This document shows positions 23,980 through 32,068 of a stretch of 64,000 bases of DNA, piece by piece. The notes below the pieces were generated by a model. It searched no databases, was not told the DNA's origin, and saw nothing but the letters and a program-made list of their open reading frames with translations. The DNA lies in contig JBDLJH010000007.1 of assembly GCA_039714395.1 (NCBI GenBank), forward strand, positions 1 through 64,000, read 5' to 3'. Position numbers and translations under genes: made by a program. This DNA comes from JAPHSX01 sp039714395 (GTDB lineage: Bacteria; Pseudomonadota; Gammaproteobacteria; Thiohalomonadales; Thiohalomonadaceae). Position 1 is the first letter of the stretch. Every line of letters begins with the position of its first letter.

Positions 23980-25425
23980 ATGTTTCTCGATACAGTCTTC
24001 CAGCTAAAACAGCAGGTCATTATCCAGGTTAAAGAGTCTGTGACGTTGTTTCCGGCCATGCGCGGTAAACCGCAGATTTTTCGTTATTGGCTATTGGGCG
24101 CACGCGGGGCTCAAATAGCCCTGGTTCTCTCAGCACTACTACTACCAATACTGGTTCCTTCAATATTTGATGCCATCCTTGAATGGATCTTTCCGCCAGT
24201 TAAAGGTCACACCTTTTTTGGCCTCATCGATACCGAGAGAACCAATCCATGGCTCTCAGGGGCGCAGCTGACGCTACGCGTAGTGCTCTGGCTTGTCGGC
24301 ATCACTGCGGTACTTTATCTGCTTCTCAGGAATATACCTGCGACGCTTGAGAATGCGAGGCAGTTTAGTCGAAGTAAGGAGCTTGAAGCCGATCGTCTTC
24401 TTTCCAGCAAGCCGACCGAGAGTATCACTCTCTATGGGCAGGCTAAGGCATGGGCAGTTGATTCGGAGCAGGAATTAGCACTGGCCACAAAGATCGGAGA
24501 ACTTAATCAACGCCTGACGATGGTGAGCATACCACCAGAACAAACCGTTGTTGTTAACCCAGCCCCTAACGTCGACGATGTAACTTCTACCGTTGTTATT
24601 AGTGGTGATGAGGAGGAGAACAGCAAGCCATTAGTCGGTGGGCGATACACCATCAATAATGAACTGGGACGCGGGGCGATGGGAATCGTCTATGCTGCAG
24701 AAGATACACGTCTGGAAAGAATAGTTGCCCTTAAACAGCTTTCTCCGAGTCTTTCCGCAGACCAGAATCTACTGGCCCGTTTTCGTCAGGAGGCACATGC
24801 ACTAGCCCGTCTTAGTCACCCGAACATCGTACAGGTCTATGATTTTATCGAATGGAATGGTCACTTCTGGATCGCGATGGAGCTGGTCGAGGGCGAAGAA
24901 CTTGATGAGCGACTAAAGGCAAAAGGTAGCATTGAAACGACAGAGGCCCTTGCCATGTTTCGTCAGATGGCGGATGCACTTGGCTATGCCCACGAGCGAG
25001 GTGTTGTGCATCGCGATTTTAAGCCTGCCAATGTGCTGATTAATTCAAATGGTGATATCAAAATTACCGACTTTGGTATCGCTAAACTCTCCCAGTCTAA
25101 TATACAGACTCAGATCAATACCGTTATGGGTTCACCCGCCTACATGAGTCCCGAGCAGGCAAACGGAGAGGAGACCGATCTGCGCACCGATATCTACGCG
25201 CTGGGCATCGTTTTATACCAGATGCTTAGTGGCGAGCTGCCGTTTAGCGGGGATGCCAAGTCGATTATTGCTCAGCATCTAACCAAGGCTCCACCTCACC
25301 TGAGTGAGAATAATGATTGGTTTGATGCTGGCATTGATGCTCTGATTCAACAGATGATGGAAAAGGAGCCGCAGCAGCGTTTTCAATCAATGTCAGAGGT
25401 TATTGATAAATTAGAGATAGATTGA
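23980..25425 (+). CDS. Membrane-anchored Hanks-type Ser/Thr protein kinase
   Basis: A 481-residue protein. Two transmembrane helices lie at about residues 46-66 and 98-117, followed by a linker and a C-terminal kinase domain (about 223-478). The glycine loop is LGRGAMGIVY (229-238), the ATP-binding Lys252 is in VALKQL, the catalytic HRD (344-346) is in VVHRDFKPANVLI, DFG 364-366, and GSPAYMSPEQ marks the activation segment. Anchor-before-kinase is the reverse of PknB-type receptors. ATG 23980 has a short-spaced AGGCGG; an upstream in-frame start (23827) would add an unlikely basic stretch. No cognate phosphatase gene is nearby. Confidence 0.92.
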   Translation: MFLDTVFQLKQQVIIQVKESVTLFPAMRGKPQIFRYWLLGARGAQIALVLSALLLPILVPSIFDAILEWIFPPVKGHTFFGLIDTERTNPWLSGAQLTLRVVLWLVGITAVLYLLLRNIPATLENARQFSRSKELEADRLLSSKPTESITLYGQAKAWAVDSEQELALATKIGELNQRLTMVSIPPEQTVVVNPAPNVDDVTSTVVISGDEEENSKPLVGGRYTINNELGRGAMGIVYAAEDTRLERIVALKQLSPSLSADQNLLARFRQEAHALARLSHPNIVQVYDFIEWNGHFWIAMELVEGEELDERLKAKGSIETTEALAMFRQMADALGYAHERGVVHRDFKPANVLINSNGDIKITDFGIAKLSQSNIQTQINTVMGSPAYMSPEQANGEETDLRTDIYALGIVLYQMLSGELPFSGDAKSIIAQHLTKAPPHLSENNDWFDAGIDALIQQMMEKEPQQRFQSMSEVIDKLEID

Positions 25426-25460
25426 TTTTATATATTGTCATTACTGGAGAAGGGCGTTCA

Positions 25461-25820
25461 GAGGTCTGTGTCAGCCTAATCGGTCAAATATCCAGCACGC
25501 GATCTAACCGACCTTCAAAATAGGTCGATAACTGCGACAGAGTCAAATTCCAGTTATGGATTGGCATCGTCCGTTTCTTCGAAGCATTCCGAATTCCCAT
25601 ATAGAGCAACTTCATTAAGCTGTTCTCATTAGGGAAGGTTCCCTTGGCCTTGGTCAGCTTGCGTAACTACCGATGCACCGTCTCAATGACGTTGGTGGTA
25701 TAGATGACTCGGCGGATATCTTCCGGTTATTTAAAGTAGACCGACAGGTTTGCCCACTGGCTATGCCAGGACTTACTGGCAATCGGGTGCTGAGCACCCC
25801 AGCGGCTCTCCAGGTCATAA
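25461..25820 (-). mobile_element. Remnant of an IS256-family insertion sequence
   Basis: The 3' third of an IS256-type element remains. One end appears intact: GAGGTCTGTGTCAG at 25461 resembles IS256-family terminal repeats. The other end is lost next to nhaA. The stretch 25426-25460 before it holds nothing recognisable. Confidence 0.75.
25484..25816 (-). pseudogene. IS256-family transposase, C-terminal fragment with two in-frame stops
   Basis: Read on the minus strand, about 110 codons match the C-terminus of IS256-type transposases: DLESRWGAQHP, SWHSQWANLSVYF, PEDIRRVIYTTNVIETVHR, LRKLTKAKGTFPNE, SLMKLLYMGIRNASKK, and FEGRLDRVLDI then TGA at 25484-25486. The frame is interrupted by TAA after VYFK and TAG after ETVHR. 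The N-terminal two thirds, with most of the DDE residues, is missing. It is dead and probably an old insertion at the 3' side of nhaA. Confidence 0.88.
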
Positions 25821-25829
25821 TGATAAAGC

Positions 25830-27188
25830 CTATTCCCCGATTTTCTCAGAGGTAAAATACAACCATAGAAACCCCGAGATCCCGGCTAGAACTGAGGCTA
25901 GGAGAACCCCGGTTTTGGCCATCAGTAAATCCTGGGCATGGTGGGTAAAACCCAATTCCGCGATAAATATCGACATGGTAAAGCCGATCCCTCCCATCAG
26001 ACCTACCCCCACTACATGCTTAAAATTTAGACCTGGTGGGAGAGTGGTCAGACCAAGCCTTACAGCGACCCATGAGAAACCGGCGATGCCTATTAGCTTT
26101 CCGAAAATCAGACCCGCTGCAATTCCCATTGAGACAGGGTGAGTAACGATAGTGGAAAAAGAGGACCAGTCGATGGGGATACCTGCATTGGCCAAAGAGA
26201 AGATAGGGATAATTAGATAGGCGGATGGCAGATGCATCTTGCGCTCAAGGATTTGTGCGGGAGCCTGTACCAGATGTACCCCCTCTTCCAGGGCATGAAC
26301 TCGAGAACGCAGTTCATCATTCTTAACTATGTTTTCTTCACGCCGGTAGGCCTGTTTAATCTGTTCAACCATCTCATTAATATGGGATAGGAAGCGATTC
26401 GCGTCATACTTGGGGCGCATGGGAATAGTGAAGGCCAGGAATATGCCTGCCAGGGTTGCATGGACGCCACTTTGCAACATGGCTATCCAGAGTATCAAGC
26501 CAAGCAGGATATAGGGTAAAGGGCGGCGTATTCCACCAAGATTCAATGCAACCAGCAGTAGCAACATAACAGCTGCCGTTGCCAGGGCCATCAAATTTAT
26601 GGCCTCTGTGTAGAACAGCGCGATGACCAGAACGGCACCCAAATCGTCCACAATTGCAAGCGCTACCAGAAATGTCAGCAGATTTTTTGGTATCCGCTTG
26701 CCCAGTAATGCCAGGGTGCCCAGGGCAAAGGCAATATCAGTTGCCATTGGCACACCCCAGCCATCGAGGGTATGTCCTTCAGGGTTGATGCTTACATAGA
26801 TAAGAACAGGTACCAGCATGCCACCTACAGCGGCAATGATCGGTAGCAGAGCCTGTTTAGGGTCGGCAAGTTCACCCACTAGAATTTCACGCTTAAGTTC
26901 CAAGCCGATAACGAAGAAAAACAGGGCCATTAAACCGTCATTGATCCAGTGATGCAGTGACTTGGATAGCTGAAACCCAGGCATGCCAACCGTAAATGGC
27001 AACTGCAACAGGTGATGATAAGCCTCATTCCACGGGCTATTGGCAATAAATAGTGCCGCAATCGCACACAGCATGAGTAGAACACCACTGGTGGTCTGGC
27101 GGTGAATAAACTCTTCCAGGGGCGTTAATACCTGGTCAAAGGCCTTCTCCCATGGAGCGGTGTACTCATTGGTGTTTGGTTTTTTCAT
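25830..27188 (-). CDS. nhaA: Na+/H+ antiporter NhaA
   Basis: Sodium/proton antiporter of the inner membrane, 452 residues, about twelve helices. Family signatures: FFVIGLELKREILVGEL (near 80-96), PMATDIAFALGTLALLG, and the ion-site pair of aspartates in VALAIVDDLGAVLVIALFY. A longer cytoplasmic loop (about 275-315) than in E. coli NhaA separates the halves. ATG 27188 gives MKKPNTNEYTAPWEK; a TTG two codons earlier is unlikely. It lies in a same-strand block with two other cation transport genes. Confidence 0.95.
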   Translation of the reverse strand: MKKPNTNEYTAPWEKAFDQVLTPLEEFIHRQTTSGVLLMLCAIAALFIANSPWNEAYHHLLQLPFTVGMPGFQLSKSLHHWINDGLMALFFFVIGLELKREILVGELADPKQALLPIIAAVGGMLVPVLIYVSINPEGHTLDGWGVPMATDIAFALGTLALLGKRIPKNLLTFLVALAIVDDLGAVLVIALFYTEAINLMALATAAVMLLLLVALNLGGIRRPLPYILLGLILWIAMLQSGVHATLAGIFLAFTIPMRPKYDANRFLSHINEMVEQIKQAYRREENIVKNDELRSRVHALEEGVHLVQAPAQILERKMHLPSAYLIIPIFSLANAGIPIDWSSFSTIVTHPVSMGIAAGLIFGKLIGIAGFSWVAVRLGLTTLPPGLNFKHVVGVGLMGGIGFTMSIFIAELGFTHHAQDLLMAKTGVLLASVLAGISGFLWLYFTSEKIGE

Positions 27189-27252
27189 TATCAATCTCTA
27201 TAAAGAAGTGCAGCACAAGTCTATTAGACTTCATGTTATCTATTAGTTCCTG

Positions 27253-28851
27253 TCAAACTTGGTTTTGTACCTCAACGTGATCGGCAAACCCAGTGCCTGC
27301 TTCAGTGTAGATATTGAACACAGCCGTGGCACCGGCCTGTCGCAACAAGTTTACCTCATCTGGAAATCTTGCCGTTGCGGCAATACGCCCTGAGAAAGAT
27401 ATTTTTTTCAGCTGTTCCACGGCATCTAGATTGGCTCGTAGGTTTGGCAGCGCCAGCATGACAAGTTCTATGCTGTGGTCTTGCTCTACTATCTCCCAAA
27501 AATCGGCATCACTTGGATCACCGTGCAGAGCATTGCGCCCTAGCGACTGGTGTTTTTTGATTAAATCGGCATCAAAGTCGATACCGACCACGGTATCACC
27601 ATGAAATTCACGCATTCGATCATAAGCACCGCTACCGACTCTGCCCATGCCAAAAATAGCAATGGTTGCACCGAGCGTGTCCAGCAGTCGGTCATCCTCA
27701 AGCCGCTCTTTACGCTGGAACCTCATCCAGAGCCCCCTAAACCGGCTATAGATTCTGTCATCGAGGCTATTTAGCGGTGCGGCAATAACAAAAGAGAGGG
27801 AGAGGGCGATGGCAATCACCACCAACCATTCGCCATCCATCCAGCCATTCGTTACACCAATCGCAGCAACGATTAATCCAAATTCACTGTAGTTGGTCAG
27901 ATTGAGGGTTGTCAGCAGTGAAGTCCGTGCCCGCAGTTTGAAACGGGTCATTAGAGTCAAAAAGAGTGCCGATTTAACGAAGATAAAGGGTACGAGTAAT
28001 ATTCCAATAATTAATGCCTCCAGCGAGAGCTGGCCTGACATACCGATGGAGAGGAAGAATCCAACCAGAAAAAGGTCTTTGAAACCCAGCATAGATTTGG
28101 ACATCTCTTTTGATTTGGGGTGGGTCGAGATCAACACCCCCATTATGAGTGCACCCAGATCGTCTTTCACACCACCCAGCTCAAAGAGTTCGGCTCCGCC
28201 CAGAGCCAGAACCAGGCCATACAGAATCATCAGCTCGCCGTGCCCTGTTTTTTGCAGAAGCTGATGAAATAAGGGACGCATCGGTATGAGGAAAAATAGT
28301 AGTAAGGCCCAGGGCGAAGGAATCTTTCCTGTGGATGCAGCCAGGAAAATGACTGCAGCCAGATCCTGCATTACCAGTATGCCGATAGCGATCCGTCCAT
28401 GCAGGGATTTCATCTCCCCTTTCTCCTCCAACGACTTGACCACAAAAACGGTACTGGAGAAGCTTAATGCAAAGGCAAGCATTAGCGACATCTGGAGATC
28501 TAGCCCAGAGAAGAGTGGTGCACTCATCAAGGTTAGACCAAATATAATTGCTCCGAAGAGGGCAACAATGACTGAGATATGTAGCACCGTCACCGACCAG
28601 ACCTGTGGTCTGATCAATACCTTTAGGTTCAGCTTCAGGCCAACGGTGAACAAAAGCAGCGTAATACCCAGATCAGCAAGCTTCTGCAGCATCTCCCCGC
28701 TTGTAATACCCATATAATTTAGAATGAAACCGGTTGCCAGAAAACCAACCAATGGTGGTAGCTTAATTAGACGCGCCAGGAATCCCAGCAAAAAAGCCAG
28801 TGATATCCAGGCAACGTCACCTAGTGCGATAGCAACCCATTCAAAGTCCAT
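27253..28851 (-). CDS. CPA2 (KefB-like) cation:proton antiporter with TrkA-N domain
   Basis: A 532-residue membrane protein. The N-terminal part (about 1-375) is a monovalent cation:proton antiporter domain with LAFALSFSSTVFVVKSLEE and VMQDLAAVIFLA. The C-terminal part (about 395-520) is a Rossmann RCK/TrkA-N domain with IAIFGMGRVGSGAYDRM and a conserved Asp in VVGIDFDADL. It resembles YbaL/KefB proteins that export K+ or Na+. The ATG at 28851 is unambiguous. It is 64 bases from nhaA and 71 from the P-type ATPase gene. Confidence 0.92.
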   Translation of the reverse strand: MDFEWVAIALGDVAWISLAFLLGFLARLIKLPPLVGFLATGFILNYMGITSGEMLQKLADLGITLLLFTVGLKLNLKVLIRPQVWSVTVLHISVIVALFGAIIFGLTLMSAPLFSGLDLQMSLMLAFALSFSSTVFVVKSLEEKGEMKSLHGRIAIGILVMQDLAAVIFLAASTGKIPSPWALLLFFLIPMRPLFHQLLQKTGHGELMILYGLVLALGGAELFELGGVKDDLGALIMGVLISTHPKSKEMSKSMLGFKDLFLVGFFLSIGMSGQLSLEALIIGILLVPFIFVKSALFLTLMTRFKLRARTSLLTTLNLTNYSEFGLIVAAIGVTNGWMDGEWLVVIAIALSLSFVIAAPLNSLDDRIYSRFRGLWMRFQRKERLEDDRLLDTLGATIAIFGMGRVGSGAYDRMREFHGDTVVGIDFDADLIKKHQSLGRNALHGDPSDADFWEIVEQDHSIELVMLALPNLRANLDAVEQLKKISFSGRIAATARFPDEVNLLRQAGATAVFNIYTEAGTGFADHVEVQNQV

Positions 28852-28922
28852 AGTTCATTATTGCTCAGCCCTATTCGGGACTCAAATTTTTCTTTAGATC
28901 AATCTATGTCAAGTGTTATTTA

Positions 28923-31619
28923 TTATCGACCATTTTCTATGCGCCGTATAAAATACTTCTCCAGCTCAACCAAAAACAGTACTGAGGAGGAGGTGAGTAG
29001 AATGCGTAACCATGTGTTGAAGTCGATTGAGACGCTGCCAAATAGGGACTGCATTGGCGTAAGGTAGGTGAAACTAATCTGAAATATGATAAGGATGCTA
29101 ATGGCTATTAGCACATAACGGTTTCCAGTTAATCCTGTCCAGTTAAATACCGAGGCTGTGATATACCGAGAGTTGAAAAGATAAAATATTTCAAACATGA
29201 CTAGAGTGTTAACGGCTACAGTGCGCGCATGCTCGATACTAACACCTCGTTCCATTTCCCAAATAAAAAGCCCGAATGTTCCGCACATTAAAATTATTGA
29301 GACAAATGCAATGCGCCAAATCAGATGGGGGGTGAGTACAGCCTCATTGGCGTTACGTGGTGGACGTAGCATTACATCTTTCTCTGGAGGTTCGAATGTC
29401 AATGCAAGAGCTAATGTTACTGCTGTGATCATGTTTACCCAGAGAATCTGTACAGGGGTTAACGGTAGTTGATGAAATCCAAATAAGATGGCTGCAAGGA
29501 TGATTAGTGCCTCACCTCCGTTAGTCGGGAGAATAAAAAGAATAGCTTTTCTAAGATTGTGGTAAACGGTTCGACCCTCTTCTACGGCATGAGTGATTGA
29601 GGCGAAGTTATCATCGGCCAAAATCATCTCGGCAGCATCTTTGGCCGCTTCCGTCCCATTTTGCCCCATGGCGGTGCCTACATCGGCACGCTTCAAAGCC
29701 GGAGCATCGTTTACACCATCCCCCGTCATGGCAACAATTAAACCCTGCTTTTGTAATAGTTTCACCAAATTCAGCTTGTGTTCAGGATTTACTCGCGCAT
29801 AGACATCAACATCTTGAACTCGCTGCTGCAACTCATTTTCAGTCATTAGCTCAAGATTCTGTCCGGATAGCACATCATCGGTATTAACGAGCTTGAGTTG
29901 CCTGGCAATAGCCAGGGCGGTTGCTCCATGATCACCTGTGATCATTTTTACCCGGATGCCGGCCTTATTACAGGCCTGAATTGCCTCTATAGCCTCTTCG
30001 CGAGGTGGATCAATTAAGCCAAATAGCCCCAGCATAATTAGGTCGTTTTCTACATCACTGAACTTTAGCTCCGTCTGTTCATCGCTTGCCTGCTTGAAGG
30101 CAATGGCCAATACTCGCTGACCTTGGTGTGCCATTTTTTCAATATGAGTCAACCAGTAATTGCTGTCTAGAGGCTGGTTACCATCAACAAGTCGTTGACG
30201 GGTACACATCTCCAATACACGTTCAGGAGCTCCTTTGAGAAAGATAAAGTCATCACCTGTATGGCTGTGATGGAGTGTCGCCATAAAACGATGTTCAGAT
30301 TCAAAAGGGATTAGATCAGTACGAGGATATTGTTTTGCCTCTTCTTCAATATCCAAACCGGCCTTTAAGCCGGCAACTAGCAACGCCCCTTCCATAGGAT
30401 CACCATGAACTAACCATTCACCGTTATTTTTCTCAAGTGATGTATCATTACAGAGCACGACTGCACGAAGAGCCTCCAGCAATAGGGGGCGTTCGTCCGG
30501 TAGTACCTCACCATTCTCTGTTGAGATTGCACCGTGGGGATCATAGCCCGTGCCACCCAGCTCAAATAAACTGTTAGCAGTAGCAATTATGCGCACGGTC
30601 ATTTCATTACGGGTCAGGGTGCCTGTTTTATCAGAACAGATCACAGTCACAGCTCCCAGTGTCTCAACAGCAGGTAATCTGCGAATAATGGCCTTACGCC
30701 TTGCCATGCGTTGTACACCGATTGCCAGTGTAATCGTCATGATTGCTGGCAACCCTTCTGGAATTGCAGCCACTGCGAGGCTTACAGCGGCAAGAAACAT
30801 TTCAGCGACATCATAATTCTGAACCAGTGAACCGAACGCGAAGGTGGTAATGGCTACACCCAAAATGGCAACCGTAAGCCAATGGTTAAACTGGGCCATT
30901 TGACGTAATAGTGGGGTCGTTACCGACTCTACTTCCGATACCAGTGTGCTAATCTGACCAATCTCGGTTTGTGCACCGGTTGCAACCACTACTCCGCTCC
31001 CTTGGCCATGCGTCACAAGGGTGCCTGAATATGCAATGCAGCGGCGATCACCAATCACGGCATCATGTGCGACGGATTCGGTAACCATTTCTACTGCTAT
31101 AGACTCACCAGTCAGTATCGACTCCTGAATTTGTAGCCCTTTTACTCGAAACAATCGCAGATCAGCTGGTACCTTATCTCCTGATTGCAATAAGACGATA
31201 TCACCGGGCACCAACTCCTCAGCCCGTATAGTCATTTGTCGACCACTACGTACAACTATGGCGTTTGAAGAGAGCATCTGACGTATTGCTCTCAAAGCAT
31301 CTTCGGCTTTACCTTCTTGAACAAAACCAATTATTGCATTGATAAGGACTACACCTAGAATTACACTGGCATCTACCCAGTGTTCAAGCATAGCTGTTAC
31401 GGCGCTTGCAGTAATCAGTACGTAGATTAGTACATTATTGAATTGATAAAAAAATCTCACTAAAGGACTACGCGTTATTGCCTCTGGAAGCCTATTGGGT
31501 CCGTATTCGGTAAGTCTGCTTGTTACCTCTTCTCTAGGTAGTCCGCCAGCGGTTGTGGCAAGCAATTCTAAGACTGCTTTTGCACTTTCGACATGCCAGT
31601 TGTTTGATTTCGACTTCAT
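28923..31619 (-). CDS. P2-type cation-transporting ATPase
   Basis: An 898-residue P-type ATPase. ILTGESIAVEM (actuator TGES), VICSDKTGTLTRNEMTV (phosphorylated Asp), MITGDHGATALAIA and AMTGDGVNDAPALKRADVG are all intact. The M4 segment VAAIPEGLPAIMTITLA has the PEGLP ion-site motif of Ca2+/SERCA-like and Na+ pumps; which ion moves is not certain. ATG 31619 is preferred because AGGTGG lies just upstream; ATG 31646 gives nine more residues. Upstream of it lies a decayed psiE-like gene. Confidence 0.93.
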   Translation of the reverse strand: MKSKSNNWHVESAKAVLELLATTAGGLPREEVTSRLTEYGPNRLPEAITRSPLVRFFYQFNNVLIYVLITASAVTAMLEHWVDASVILGVVLINAIIGFVQEGKAEDALRAIRQMLSSNAIVVRSGRQMTIRAEELVPGDIVLLQSGDKVPADLRLFRVKGLQIQESILTGESIAVEMVTESVAHDAVIGDRRCIAYSGTLVTHGQGSGVVVATGAQTEIGQISTLVSEVESVTTPLLRQMAQFNHWLTVAILGVAITTFAFGSLVQNYDVAEMFLAAVSLAVAAIPEGLPAIMTITLAIGVQRMARRKAIIRRLPAVETLGAVTVICSDKTGTLTRNEMTVRIIATANSLFELGGTGYDPHGAISTENGEVLPDERPLLLEALRAVVLCNDTSLEKNNGEWLVHGDPMEGALLVAGLKAGLDIEEEAKQYPRTDLIPFESEHRFMATLHHSHTGDDFIFLKGAPERVLEMCTRQRLVDGNQPLDSNYWLTHIEKMAHQGQRVLAIAFKQASDEQTELKFSDVENDLIMLGLFGLIDPPREEAIEAIQACNKAGIRVKMITGDHGATALAIARQLKLVNTDDVLSGQNLELMTENELQQRVQDVDVYARVNPEHKLNLVKLLQKQGLIVAMTGDGVNDAPALKRADVGTAMGQNGTEAAKDAAEMILADDNFASITHAVEEGRTVYHNLRKAILFILPTNGGEALIILAAILFGFHQLPLTPVQILWVNMITAVTLALALTFEPPEKDVMLRPPRNANEAVLTPHLIWRIAFVSIILMCGTFGLFIWEMERGVSIEHARTVAVNTLVMFEIFYLFNSRYITASVFNWTGLTGNRYVLIAISILIIFQISFTYLTPMQSLFGSVSIDFNTWLRILLTSSSVLFLVELEKYFIRRIENGR

Positions 31620-31737
31620 GCCACCTATCCGAATATTTAACTTCATGAATACTTTAAATGGATTGTGTGGTCATGACTATTCACCATTCTATGGTGGCAT
31701 GCTATACAAGCCAATTATGAATACGCTGTCTTTATTG

Positions 31738-31989
31738 TTAGGATTCTCTACTAATAAGCCAGTATGTTATCCCTAGAGCTAAAGCAATTGCAGCAGTCCC
31801 TGAAATATATAGTGGTGTAATCTTTTCAAACTCAAAAATCATTACTATTACGTGAAATAGCCATTAGAGCAGTAGCAACAACCAATTTTACTGGAATGAC
31901 GTCAGTTTTTAGGTAGAGAGTGATATTTATAAAAATTTCTATGACATTAACACCGCAAGAAAAACACCAAATATCGCCAGATATATCGC
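31738..31989 (-). pseudogene. psiE-like membrane protein remnant with two frameshifts
   Basis: The 31620-32068 gap has no intact gene, but the minus strand carries a broken PsiE-like protein in three frames: AIYLAIFGVFLAVLM, then NVIEIFINITLYLKTD and VKLVVATALMAISR, then VMIFEFEKITPLYISG and TAAIALALGITYWLI, ending with TAA at 31738-31740. Joined, this matches the C-terminal half of phosphate-starvation-inducible PsiE proteins (…ALIAIARKVIVLDL… type). Two small frameshifts, near 31940 and 31853, are needed. The last 34 codons form an uninterrupted frame of their own (31738-31842), so a short peptide cannot be excluded. Confidence 0.7.
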
Positions 31990-32068
31990 TAATACTTAAA
32001 AGTAAAAACGGGGACTCAATGAGGCGTTGCTACAAAATACGGGTGATTGTGGGTCATCATTATTGCCA

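Noticed and set aside
25426..25829. Small plus-strand open frames over the IS remnant near 25673-25855.
   Set aside because: The minus strand reads as an IS256 transposase C-terminus; the plus-strand frames are shadows.
31738..31842. Stand-alone 34-residue membrane peptide gene.
   Set aside because: It fits better as the last segment of a frameshifted psiE-like gene, and its ATG lacks a ribosome binding site; kept only as part of the pseudogene.
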